Below, one piece after another: positions 1-6,556 of a stretch of DNA of 64,000 nucleotides. Made by a program: the position numbers and the translations under genes. Below the pieces are notes generated by a model. It was not told the origin of the DNA. It worked only from the letters and a program-made list of their open reading frames with translations, and did not search any database. The stretch is from contig NZ_JADG01000010.1 of the NCBI RefSeq assembly GCF_000518265.1, positions 1 to 64,000 on the forward strand, given 5' to 3'. Every line of letters starts with the position of its first letter. The first letter of the stretch is position 1. This DNA comes from Actinomadura oligospora ATCC 43269 (GTDB lineage Bacteria; Actinomycetota; Actinomycetes; Streptosporangiales; Streptosporangiaceae).

Positions 1-287
1 TCGATCCGGCCGACCGAGTCGTCATGAACCTGAACATGCTCCAGCAGGGAGTCGAAGGTCCCGTCAGCAGCCCACCGCCGATACCGCTCATACACCGTCT
101 TCCAGTTGCCATACCGCTCGGGCAGGTCCCGCCACGGCGCCCCGGTCGCCAACTTCCACAAGATCCCGTTCAACACCATCCGATGATCGACCCACCAGCC
201 ACCCTGGCGAGGATGACCAGGCAGAAGCGGCTCAATCCGCACCCACGCGGCATCAGTCAACTCATGACGACGAATCACACCCGCCAT
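1..287 (-). CDS. IS5-family transposase, N-terminal part (partial)
   Basis: Read on the minus strand from ATG at 287 (a GTG sits one codon earlier), this gives about 95 residues before the window edge. The product begins with a DUF4096-type transposase N-terminal domain: MAGVIRRHELTDAAW, then GGWWVDHRMVLNGILWKL, then a segment with GAPWRDLPERYGNW and YERYRRW. These are the hallmarks of the N-terminal half of IS5/IS4-like DDE transposases. The catalytic DDE domain is not in view, so whether the element is intact, or uses the programmed frameshift some relatives use, cannot be judged. Identification of the family is secure; activity is unknown. Confidence 0.9.
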   Translation of the reverse strand, partial: MAGVIRRHELTDAAWVRIEPLLPGHPRQGGWWVDHRMVLNGILWKLATGAPWRDLPERYGNWKTVYERYRRWAADGTFDSLLEHVQVHDDSVGRI

Positions 288-346
288 CACACCCCGACAC
301 CCAGATCAACCTCAGCCAAACCCCAAGATCCAACGGACACGCCCTA
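1..346 (-). mobile_element. Partial IS5-family insertion sequence, left portion cut by window edge
   Basis: The first ~345 bases encode, on the minus strand, the start of an IS5-family transposase, followed by a short non-coding end that stops at about 345 beside a CTAG. The transposase remainder and the other IS end lie outside the window. Base composition here is visibly less GC-rich than the flanks. The exact terminal inverted repeat cannot be fixed because the partner end is not visible; the edge near 330-346 is inferred from where the host-gene remnant begins. Confidence 0.8.
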
Positions 347-540
347 GGGCGAGGAGACTGCGCCGGACCCCGGACAGGTTCTTGAGCCGCGCGTTCCGGA
401 GCAGCACGTTGGTGCCGTCGCTGTACCGCCACGGGTACAGCACCACGTTCCCGACCATCACCAGCTCATACCGGGCCCCCTTGGGCTTGAAGACCTGAAC
501 TCCCTCAAGATCCTTCAGGTGGGCGACCAGCTCCAGATGG
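312..540 (-). pseudogene. 3' remnant of a host gene disrupted by the IS
   Basis: On the minus strand about 60 codons from ~540 to 346 read as sensible protein (LVAHLKDLEGVQVF, KPKGARYELVMVGNVVLYPW, then NVLLRNARLKNLSGVRR), then run into the IS and stop at 312-314. The frame is closed by a stop just upstream (about 550), so neither a start nor a proper end remains. I do not recognise the parent family; it reads like a small cytosolic hypothetical protein. I infer that the IS inserted into the gene and the upstream half was lost or frameshifted. No other gene is seen between 288 and 599. Confidence 0.5.
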
Positions 541-599
541 CGAGCTGGCCACGGTCATGGTCGCCCGCACCCTGGAGGCCGGTGTGCGCGAGCTGGGCG

Positions 600-619
600 T
601 TAGGGCCGACCGGCCCTAA
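600..619. promoter_or_regulatory. DosR/DevR-like box upstream of the split-barrel gene
   Basis: A perfect palindrome with arms TTAGGGCCG and CGGCCCTAA around AC. It resembles the actinobacterial DosR/DevR box (a 20-bp palindrome built on TTSGGGACT and its complement). Exactly 20 bp separate it from a -10-like CACGAT at 640-645, so the box overlaps the expected -35 position as in DosR-activated promoters. CACGAT is followed after 6 nt by the ATG at 652. The regulator encoded at 4786-5478 is the obvious candidate ligand; binding is inferred. Confidence 0.65.
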
Positions 620-651
620 CCTCCGCGGCTCCGACCAGGCACGATGGAGCC

Positions 652-1074
652 ATGCTCAAGAACGACGCCTTCCGCGCCCTGGACCGGCAGGAGAGCCTGA
701 GCCTGCTCGCCAGGGCGCCGGTGGGCCGTGTGGTCTACACCCGGCAGGCGCTGCCCGCGGTCCTTCCCATCAACTTCTCGCTGGACGCGGACGCCTCGGT
801 GGTCCTGCGCACCTCGCCGGGCTCCGAGCTCGTCCGCGCCATCGACGGCGTCGTGGTCGCCTTCGAGGCGGACGAGTTCGACGCGTCGACCCGGTCCGGC
901 TGGAGCGTGGTCGTCACCGGCCAGGCGACCCTGGTGACCGACCCCGCCGAGCACGAACGGCTGTCGCGGACCGGCCCCACGTCCTGGATGCCCCTGCGGG
1001 AGGCCGTGTTCGTCCGCATCGAGTCCGAGATCGTCACCGGCCGCGAGCTCAACGGAGCCCGCGCCACCGCGTGA
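652..1074 (+). CDS. Pyridoxamine 5'-phosphate oxidase-like split-barrel flavoprotein
   Basis: A 140-residue protein of the FMN/F420-binding split-barrel (PNPOx-like) superfamily. Visible features are the N-terminal helix with LDRQESLSLLARAPVGRVVY, the strand AVLPINFSLDADASVVLRT typical of the first barrel strands, then VVAFEADEFD and GWSVVVTGQATLVTD. Small proteins of this type reduce or bind flavin/F420 cofactors and are frequent members of hypoxia (DosR) regulons in actinobacteria; the substrate cannot be told. The gene stands alone on the plus strand, directly behind a DosR-like palindrome, and its start is either leaderless or uses the GGAG at 646-649. The neighbour at 1120 is convergent. 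Confidence 0.85.
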   Translation: MLKNDAFRALDRQESLSLLARAPVGRVVYTRQALPAVLPINFSLDADASVVLRTSPGSELVRAIDGVVVAFEADEFDASTRSGWSVVVTGQATLVTDPAEHERLSRTGPTSWMPLREAVFVRIESEIVTGRELNGARATA

Positions 1075-1119
1075 CCCCCGGCGGCCCACGTCCCGCCAGG
1101 GGGCGCGGCGGGCGTGCGC

Positions 1120-2121
1120 CTACCGGGCGGGGGCGAACAACTTCCGTGTCTTCAGGGCCATCCATTCCCCGGCGATGACGGCCTGGGGGCGCCGACCGCC
1201 GGGTGCGGGGGCGACGGGCGGGAGCGGCTTGATCGCGGCGTCGTGGTTGGGCTGGAAGAAGAACGGGACGGACAGGCGCGAGGAGGTGTCCGTCCGCTCG
1301 GGGTTGACCACCCGGTGCATGGTCGAGACCCACCGGCCGCCCGTCCACAGGGACATCAGGTCGCCGATGTTGATCACGAAGCCGCCGGGGACGGCGCGGA
1401 CGTCACGCCAGGTGTCCTCGCCCTGGAGGACCTGGAGCCCTCCCCTGTCGTCCTGCTGGTACAGGACGGTCAGCCCGCCGAAGTCGGTGTGGGCGCCCCT
1501 GCGGAGCTGGCCCGGCAGCGGCTCGTCCACCTGGGGCTGGTAGTAGTTGGCGACCAGCGAGGAGACGTGCCGGTCGAACTTGTCGTCGAAGTGGTCCTCG
1601 TCCAGTCCGAGGGCGAGGGAGCACAGGCGCAGCAGGTCGGCCGCCAGCGCGTGGACGGCGGTCATGTACTCCCGCCAGGTGTCCTTGAAGTCGGCGGGGT
1701 TCTCGGGCCACAGGTTGGCGAGCTTCCAAGTCGCCTGGTAGTCGCCGAGTTCCCCGCGCTCCCGGTCGCTCAGTTCTCCTGTGACATGTGCCCCGAAGGA
1801 CTCGCACAGGTCGGGTGGCGTCCTTTGGCCGAGGCTTTGGGCGGTGGTGCCGCCGGACCTGCGGAATCCGGAGAATCCGGGCCGGTGCGCGATGCGGTCC
1901 TTCTCGGCGTCCGGCAGTGTGAAGAAGGCCGTGGTCGCCGTGTGCAGCCGGTCGATGAGCTCAGGTGGGACCCCGTGACCGACGATGACGAAGAATCCCG
2001 AGGTCCGGCAGGCCCTGCCGATCGCCTCGGCCAGCGTGGCACGGCCGGAGGGGGAGTCCCGGGCGGAGAGGTCGATGACCGGGACATACCCGTCGACCAT
2101 GGTGACCGAATTCGGGTTCAT
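1120..2121 (-). CDS. 2-oxoglutarate/Fe(II)-dependent oxygenase, isopenicillin-N-synthase family
   Basis: A 333-residue cytosolic oxygenase. The N-terminal DIOX_N region starts with VPVIDLSARD and contains GFFVIVGHGV. The C-terminal jelly-roll carries the iron triad H211 and D213 (HTDFGGLTVL) and H269 (MHRVV), plus R282-x-S284 for 2-oxoglutarate. The start at 2121 is chosen over upstream in-frame codons because GGAGG lies 5 nt ahead of the ATG. Family members hydroxylate or desaturate small molecules such as antibiotic precursors or amino acids; nothing nearby fixes the substrate. It lies within the small stress island but no DosR-like box was found in front of it. Confidence 0.88.
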   Translation of the reverse strand: MNPNSVTMVDGYVPVIDLSARDSPSGRATLAEAIGRACRTSGFFVIVGHGVPPELIDRLHTATTAFFTLPDAEKDRIAHRPGFSGFRRSGGTTAQSLGQRTPPDLCESFGAHVTGELSDRERGELGDYQATWKLANLWPENPADFKDTWREYMTAVHALAADLLRLCSLALGLDEDHFDDKFDRHVSSLVANYYQPQVDEPLPGQLRRGAHTDFGGLTVLYQQDDRGGLQVLQGEDTWRDVRAVPGGFVINIGDLMSLWTGGRWVSTMHRVVNPERTDTSSRLSVPFFFQPNHDAAIKPLPPVAPAPGGRRPQAVIAGEWMALKTRKLFAPAR

Positions 2122-2265
2122 GGGTGCCTCCACTGGGGGGCGTCTGCCGCCTGACAGAACGGTGCGGAATGAACGGGAGCCATGAATTCCAGTGTTCCGT
2201 TGAACCGCTCTCGGAGACTTTCGCCACCCGCGTCCTCGACGGCCAGCCCGGACAGCCGACAACCC

Positions 2266-2769
2266 TCAACCGCGAGGGGAATCCTCAGAAGTGTCGGCGG
2301 GCAGCCGTGCCGCGAGTTCCTCCTGGCACGGGACGAACCGGGGACGTAACCCGCGCCACGGCTCCTCGGCGAACGCGTCGCCGGTGACGCCGTACGTGCG
2401 CGAGCGCGAGCCGCCGCACACGCGACGGAACTCGCACTGCCCACACCGTCCTCCCAGCTTGTCGGCGGCCCGCGGCCCGGTGAACAGCGGCGAGAGGTCC
2501 GGTAGATCGACGTCAGCGGCGTCTCGCGCACGTTTCCCGCGCTCAGCGGCAGGAAGCCGCTCGGGTGGACGGTGCCGGTGTGCGACACGAAGACGAAACC
2601 GCGACCCGCGTTGACGTCCAGCGGCGGCCGCCGCACCCGACGCGTGGCGGCGTCCAGGCCCAGGCGGAACACGCCGGGTACGCCGCGGAAGTCGTCGTGC
2701 AGCCCGGCGGTCGAGCCGTCCAGGCTGGGCGAGTGCCCGGACACCCCCGCCGCGAAGCTCATCGGACAC
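2266..2769 (-). pseudogene. Broken radical SAM/SPASM protein (TIGR04053-like C-terminus)
   Basis: Two minus-strand frames together spell the C-terminal SPASM part of a radical SAM protein. The upstream frame gives GRGFVFVSHTGTVHPSGF and LPLSAGNVRETPLTSIYR. The downstream frame, up to the stop at 2266, gives LSPLFTGPRAADKLGGRC and CGQCEFRRVCGGSRSR. The join needs removal of two bases: a repeated GA at about 2493-2496 breaks the expected YRTSPLF. The whole radical SAM core with the CxxxCxxC motif is missing. The Cys-rich auxiliary cluster motif survives. I read this as a decayed gene; a sequencing error could explain the frameshift but not the missing N-terminus. Confidence 0.75.
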
Positions 2770-2792
2770 CCGCGCTCAGCGGTACCTCCGGG

Positions 2793-3284
2793 TCAGGAGC
2801 GGGGTGGGCGGGCGCCCGCGGTGACCACCAGCGCGGCGCCCAGGCCGGTCAGGGCGGCGCCCAGGCCCGTGGCCAGTGCCGTGAGCTGCCACGCCTGGTA
2901 GGCGGACATCAGCGAGGCGCGCAGGGACTGGCCCATGAACGCGGTCTGGCGCAGCCTGGCGAGCTTCTCGTCGTCGCCTCCGGCGGCGTGCAGCTCCGTC
3001 GTGATCTCGGCGTAGGTGCGCCCGCCGGTGGCCTGGGTGAGGTTGCCCTTGATGAACCGGGCGTAGGCGTGGGCGTCGGGCCCGGTCTGCACCCGGCGTC
3101 CGGCGTAGGCGGCGAGTTCGACGGGCAGCCCGCGCTCGGGGAAGGTGATTTTCTGGGCCGTCAGCTCGGCCCGGATCTCCTTCCTGCCGCCGCGTCCGCG
3201 CAGCACCATGACCGGCCCGGCGACCGCCAGGGCCGCGCCGACCGTCCCGAGCAGGGCGCGGGCCCCGAGGCGCGATCCGTCCAT
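2793..3284 (-). CDS. Small membrane protein of unknown function
   Basis: A 163-residue protein with one hydrophobic segment near the N-terminus (about residues 10-28, ALLGTVGAALAVAGPVMVL) and one near the C-terminus (about 133-155, rich in Ala/Leu/Gly), so it probably spans the membrane twice with a soluble middle. The middle holds IRAELTAQKITFPERGLPV and HAYARFIKGNLTQATGG. I do not recognise a named domain. It sits between the radical SAM remnant and the hemerythrin gene on the same strand, which is the only hint of a link to the stress island. The start at 3284 has a GGGAAG-type ribosome site. Confidence 0.7.
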   Translation of the reverse strand: MDGSRLGARALLGTVGAALAVAGPVMVLRGRGGRKEIRAELTAQKITFPERGLPVELAAYAGRRVQTGPDAHAYARFIKGNLTQATGGRTYAEITTELHAAGGDDEKLARLRQTAFMGQSLRASLMSAYQAWQLTALATGLGAALTGLGAALVVTAGARPPRS

Positions 3285-3356
3285 GAGTTGTCTTCCCTTC
3301 GTCCGTGGCGCTCTACGGCGTCCTGCGGGTTCTGCGGCTTCCTGTGACCGTGGGGG

Positions 3357-4199
3357 TCAGCGGTGGCTGAGCCTCAGCCGCCAGGCCCCGGGGCCGCGTT
3401 CCAGGTACTCCACCGAGAACGTCCCGGGCCTGCGCCGCTCGATCTGCGCGAGCAGCGGCAGCGGGTCGTGCGGGGCGACGAGCACCATCGCGGTGTCGGC
3501 CGGGACGGCGTCGAGGGCGCCGAAGACCGTGGCGTGGCGCAGGGCGTGCGGCACCTCCCGGACGTCCAGGACGGGTTCGCCCGTCTCGTCCGCGCCACCG
3601 CAGCCGCACGCCCCGCCACAGCCGTCCGCGTCCTCACCCAGGTCACGTTCGCCCGAATCCCGCGCGTCCCGTTCCTCGGCGTCCCGGTCCGCTTGGGCGC
3701 CCACGGCCCGCCGGGCGTTCGAGAAACGGTCGTGCATGCTGGCGAGCAGCTCCGCGAGGGAGACCGCGGGCGTCATGGCGAGCAGTGGCAGGACGAGATC
3801 GTTCTCCTTGGCCACGTGCTCCTCGAAGAGGACCTGCAGGGCCCGCGCGTCGGGCGCCGCCTCGACCGGGCCGGGCGCGGCGCGCAGGGCGTCGACGAGG
3901 GCGGTGATGCGGCGGTGCTCGCCGATCATGCTCTCGATCAGCAGGCGGGCTTCGGGGACGCGGTGGGCCGTGGGGTAGAGCGCGGCCTCCTCGGACGCGG
4001 CGTGCGGAAGCAGCGCGCGGTCGCAGAAGACGACGAGCTCGGCGTGGATCCTCTCGGCGGCGTTCGGGTCCCAGTCCACGGCCGTGACCAGCAGTTTCAC
4101 GCGTCCGGCCAGTTCCCCGGCCAGCCGGGCGTGGTGCAGGCGCGCCTCTTCGAGGGCCTTGGCGTCCTTGGGGTCCGAGGCGAGGGTGAGCACGCTCAT
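3357..4199 (-). CDS. Hemerythrin HHE domain fused to DUF2249
   Basis: A 280-residue cytosolic protein with two domains. Residues 15-165 form a hemerythrin-like four-helix bundle with candidate di-iron ligands H22, H66, E70, H95, H128 and E132. After an acidic linker and a Cys/Gly cluster (DGCGGACGCGG, 192-202), residues 209-280 form a DUF2249 domain beginning LDVREVPHALRH. HHE proteins bind O2, NO or iron and guard against nitrosative or redox stress; DUF2249 often accompanies them and denitrification proteins. The Cys cluster in the linker is unusual and could bind metal. A weaker DosR-like palindrome lies 200 bp upstream at 4399-4418. Confidence 0.88.
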   Translation of the reverse strand: MSVLTLASDPKDAKALEEARLHHARLAGELAGRVKLLVTAVDWDPNAAERIHAELVVFCDRALLPHAASEEAALYPTAHRVPEARLLIESMIGEHRRITALVDALRAAPGPVEAAPDARALQVLFEEHVAKENDLVLPLLAMTPAVSLAELLASMHDRFSNARRAVGAQADRDAEERDARDSGERDLGEDADGCGGACGCGGADETGEPVLDVREVPHALRHATVFGALDAVPADTAMVLVAPHDPLPLLAQIERRRPGTFSVEYLERGPGAWRLRLSHR

Positions 4200-4398
4200 G
4201 GGTCGTGGCTCCAGCGGGTCGGGCCGGGCTCTCCGGCCAATGCGGGTGGGGATGCGGGCGAACGACGCGGACGAACGATCCGTGTGAACGGTCCAAACGA
4301 CGCGGACGAACGGTCCGAACGGACGGGCGTCCGCGGTTCGACCAGTGCCCAGCCTGCCCGCCGGACGCGCCCGTTCCCTGTGCCGACCGGACCCGGGC

Positions 4399-4418
4399 GG
4401 AGGGCCGATGGTCCCTAA
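4399..4418. promoter_or_regulatory. Degenerate DosR/DevR-like box
   Basis: GGAGGGCCGATGGTCCCTAA keeps the AGGGCCG left arm and has GGTCCCTAA on the right, matching the half-site GTCCCSAA of the mycobacterial DosR box more closely than its partners do. It lies 200 bp ahead of the hemerythrin start at 4199. No -10 at the 20-bp spacing seen at the two other boxes could be found on either strand, so this site is less secure. Confidence 0.4.
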
Positions 4419-4623
4419 TGCGGCCCGCCGGATTAGGCCGGACGGTCGGACGGCGGGGACCGCACGCCCCAGGCGCCCCGCGTCCCCCGGCTTCTAGCGC
4501 CGTGACCATGGAGAACCACCTCGTCTACCGCAGGGGCACGACCCGCCCCACACCCCGCCCGCGCCAGAACCCCACCTCCCACCGAGCCGCCTGACCACGC
4601 GCCCAACCCGCAAGCCCAGGGGC

Positions 4624-4661
4624 GCAGAGTCATGTCGGGCAAGCAGAGTCATGTCGGGCAA
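4624..4661. repeat. Perfect 19-bp tandem duplication abutting a DosR-like box
   Basis: The unit GCAGAGTCATGTCGGGCAA occurs at 4624-4642 and again at 4643-4661, with no mismatch. The second copy shares its last base with the DosR-like box. It is either a recent duplication or a pair of binding sites for a second regulator. Confidence 0.9.
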
Positions 4662-4680
4662 TAGGGCCGATCGGCCCTGG
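4661..4680. promoter_or_regulatory. DosR/DevR-like box upstream of the response-regulator gene
   Basis: Palindrome with arms AGGGCCG (4663-4669) and CGGCCCT (4672-4678) around AT. It is almost the same sequence as the box at 600-619. A -10-like CAATAT starts at 4701, again exactly 20 bp after the box end, so the box would overlap the -35 region. Placement ahead of the regulator gene suggests autoregulation, as known for DosR. Confidence 0.65.
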
Positions 4681-4785
4681 TCCGAAGGTCCCGGATCCTG
4701 CAATATCGTCGATGGCAGGCGCCCGTCCGCTCAGGAGGCGGACACCCGGCGCGGGCCTCAGGCGGGGGAGAACGAGGAGCATCCG

Positions 4786-5478
4786 ATGGTGGACGGCGAG
4801 CGGCCCGGACCCGGCGACCCGATCCGGGTCTTCCTGCTGGACGACCACGAGGTGGTCCGGCGCGGGGTGCAGGACCTGCTGAACGACGAGCCGGACATCA
4901 CGGTGGTCGGGGACGCGGGCACCGTCGAGCAGGCCCTCGTCCGGATCCCCGCGCTGCGCCCGCAGGTCGCGGTGCTGGACGTCCGCCTGCCCGACGGCGA
5001 CGGCGTCACCGTGTGCCGGGAGCTGCGCTCACGCATGCCGGATCTGGCGTGCCTCATGCTGACCTCGTTCGACGACGAGGAGGCGCTCCTCGACTCGATC
5101 ATGGCGGGCGCCTCGGGCTACGTGCTGAAGCAGATCCAGGGCTCGGACCTGGTGTCGGCCGTGCGCACGGTCGCCGGTGGCCAGTCCCTGCTGGACCCCA
5201 GCGCCGCCGCCAAGCTGATGGCCCGCCTGCGCCAGGGCCCGGAGCCGGAACCGGAGCCCGACGCCCTCCCGGGCCTGACCGACCGGGAGCGGGAGATCCT
5301 GGCCCTGATCGGCGACGGCCTCACCAACCGCCAGATCGGGCAGCGGCTGTTCCTGGCCGAGAAGACGGTGAAGAACCACATCTCCCGGCTCCTGGCCAAA
5401 CTCGGCGTGGAACGCCGCGTCCAGGCCGCGGTCCTCGCCACCCAGGCCCAGGACCGCCTCAAGCAGCAGGGCCGCTGA
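4786..5478 (+). CDS. devR: DosR/DevR-type NarL-family response regulator (orphan)
   Basis: A 230-residue two-domain regulator very close in sequence to mycobacterial DosR/DevR. The receiver (12-130) has the acidic pair D19/D20, phospho-acceptor D65 in AVLDVRLPDGDG, T93 and K115. The LuxR-type helix-turn-helix (160-225) contains LTDREREILALIGDGLTN and EKTVKNHISRLLAKLG; K193, K196 and N197 match the DNA-contacting K179, K182 and N183 of DosR. Start 4786 has GAGGAG six bases upstream. No DosS/DosT-like histidine kinase is in the window, so the signal input must be encoded elsewhere. The last 20 bp overlap the convergent neighbour. A DosR-like box at 4661-4680 suggests autoregulation. Confidence 0.9.
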   Translation: MVDGERPGPGDPIRVFLLDDHEVVRRGVQDLLNDEPDITVVGDAGTVEQALVRIPALRPQVAVLDVRLPDGDGVTVCRELRSRMPDLACLMLTSFDDEEALLDSIMAGASGYVLKQIQGSDLVSAVRTVAGGQSLLDPSAAAKLMARLRQGPEPEPEPDALPGLTDREREILALIGDGLTNRQIGQRLFLAEKTVKNHISRLLAKLGVERRVQAAVLATQAQDRLKQQGR

Positions 5479-6556
5479 AGCTCACCGCCTCGCCTCCCAC
5501 GAAGCGCAGCAGCCGGTGGGCCTCCTGCTCCAATGCCGCCTGATCAGCGGCGCGGAGCGGACGGAACGGAGCGAGGCGCAGGGTTCCGGAGTTGAAGGAC
5601 CACGTCCCGTGCACCCGGCCGTCCACCAGGAGGGTGGGGAGCACCCGCGCCTGGCCGGGCATCACCAGCTTCCGGTCCTCGTCGCTGATGATCCGCGTGC
5701 GGTCGGCGTGGGCGAGCAGGGCGTTGTCGTAGGCGGGCAGCAACCGCACCGGGACCGGCGTCTCTGGATCGGACGGCTCGGCGTCGGCCAGGTCGAACAG
5801 GTCCTCGCCGTCCGGGCCGGAGTAGCGGCGCAGTTCGTCGCGCATGCCCGCGACCACCTCACCCAGGCGGGTCAGCCCGCACCACGCCTGGACGTCCTTC
5901 ACCCCGGCCGGTCCGAACGCGGCCAGGTAGCGGCGGATCAGCTCCTTGGCGTCGTCGGGGGTCGCCTCGCCCATGGGCCGTCCCAGCCAGGCCTCGGCCG
6001 GTGTGACCGAGACCGCCGACCGGGTGCCCCAGGAGCCCCACGCGCCGGTGGCCACGCCATGGACGAGTGGGGTGCGCATCTCCACCTCCCCGGCCAGGAT
6101 CCGGCCGTCGCGTCCCGGATGGCGTTCGGCCAGCCGACGGGCCAGTTCCTTGCGCGGCAGCGTTCCTCCCGCGAGGATGCCGCGTCCCTCGGTCACCAGG
6201 GATGCCGCGTCCAGCCCGGTGCTGTTCCGGGCGAAGTAGGACGAACCGGCCGTCCGGTCGAGCGCGGGTTGCAGCAGCGGACGCAGTACGCGGAAGTCGT
6301 CGGACGCGGCGAGGTGCTGAGTACTCCGGAGCAGGCTGGACCGGACCACCCGCCGCTCCTCCAGCAGCACGGTGAGCGCGGACGGCGTGAACTCCCGGAT
6401 CCTGCTCCACAGCCCGACGTAGGCCCAGTTGGGTTCCTGCGCCTGGAGGGCGACCAGCCGTCCGATCACCTCCAGCGGGCTGCGATCGGTGCGTTCGACC
6501 AGGAACTGGCGGTGCATCAGCGTCCGGTTCAGGGCCCGGAGCGAGAGCGCGGTCAC
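5459..6556 (-). CDS. AlkZ/YcaQ-like winged-helix protein
   Basis: A 365-residue protein of the winged helix (HTH_42, AlkZ/YcaQ) family, several members of which are DNA glycosylases that unhook interstrand crosslinks or remove alkylated bases. Visible: LMHRQFLVERTDRSPLEVIG at the N-terminus, then LVALQAQEPNWAYVGLWSR, where Q-A-Q fits the Q-hydrophobic-Q catalytic motif described for AlkZ, and LAERHPGRDG in the wing region. The GTG at 6556 overlaps the upstream gene stop (GTGA), so the two are translationally coupled; longer upstream frames are shadows. The 3' end overlaps the response-regulator gene by 20 bp, convergently. A repair role is inferred from the family only. Confidence 0.8.
   Translation of the reverse strand: MTALSLRALNRTLMHRQFLVERTDRSPLEVIGRLVALQAQEPNWAYVGLWSRIREFTPSALTVLLEERRVVRSSLLRSTQHLAASDDFRVLRPLLQPALDRTAGSSYFARNSTGLDAASLVTEGRGILAGGTLPRKELARRLAERHPGRDGRILAGEVEMRTPLVHGVATGAWGSWGTRSAVSVTPAEAWLGRPMGEATPDDAKELIRRYLAAFGPAGVKDVQAWCGLTRLGEVVAGMRDELRRYSGPDGEDLFDLADAEPSDPETPVPVRLLPAYDNALLAHADRTRIISDEDRKLVMPGQARVLPTLLVDGRVHGTWSFNSGTLRLAPFRPLRAADQAALEQEAHRLLRFVGGEAVSFSGPAA

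Larger units (their letters stand above)
4200..4785. other. 586-bp regulatory intergenic region between divergent hemerythrin and response-regulator genes
   Basis: No coding region is supported here. It holds two near-identical 22-bp direct repeats (4261-4282 and 4296-4317, one mismatch, starting AACGACGCGGACGAAC), a degenerate DosR-like box (4399-4418), a perfect 19-bp tandem duplication (4624-4661) and a second DosR-like box (4661-4680) followed by a promoter for the response regulator. The density of repeats and palindromes suggests a shared control region for both divergent genes. Confidence 0.7.
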
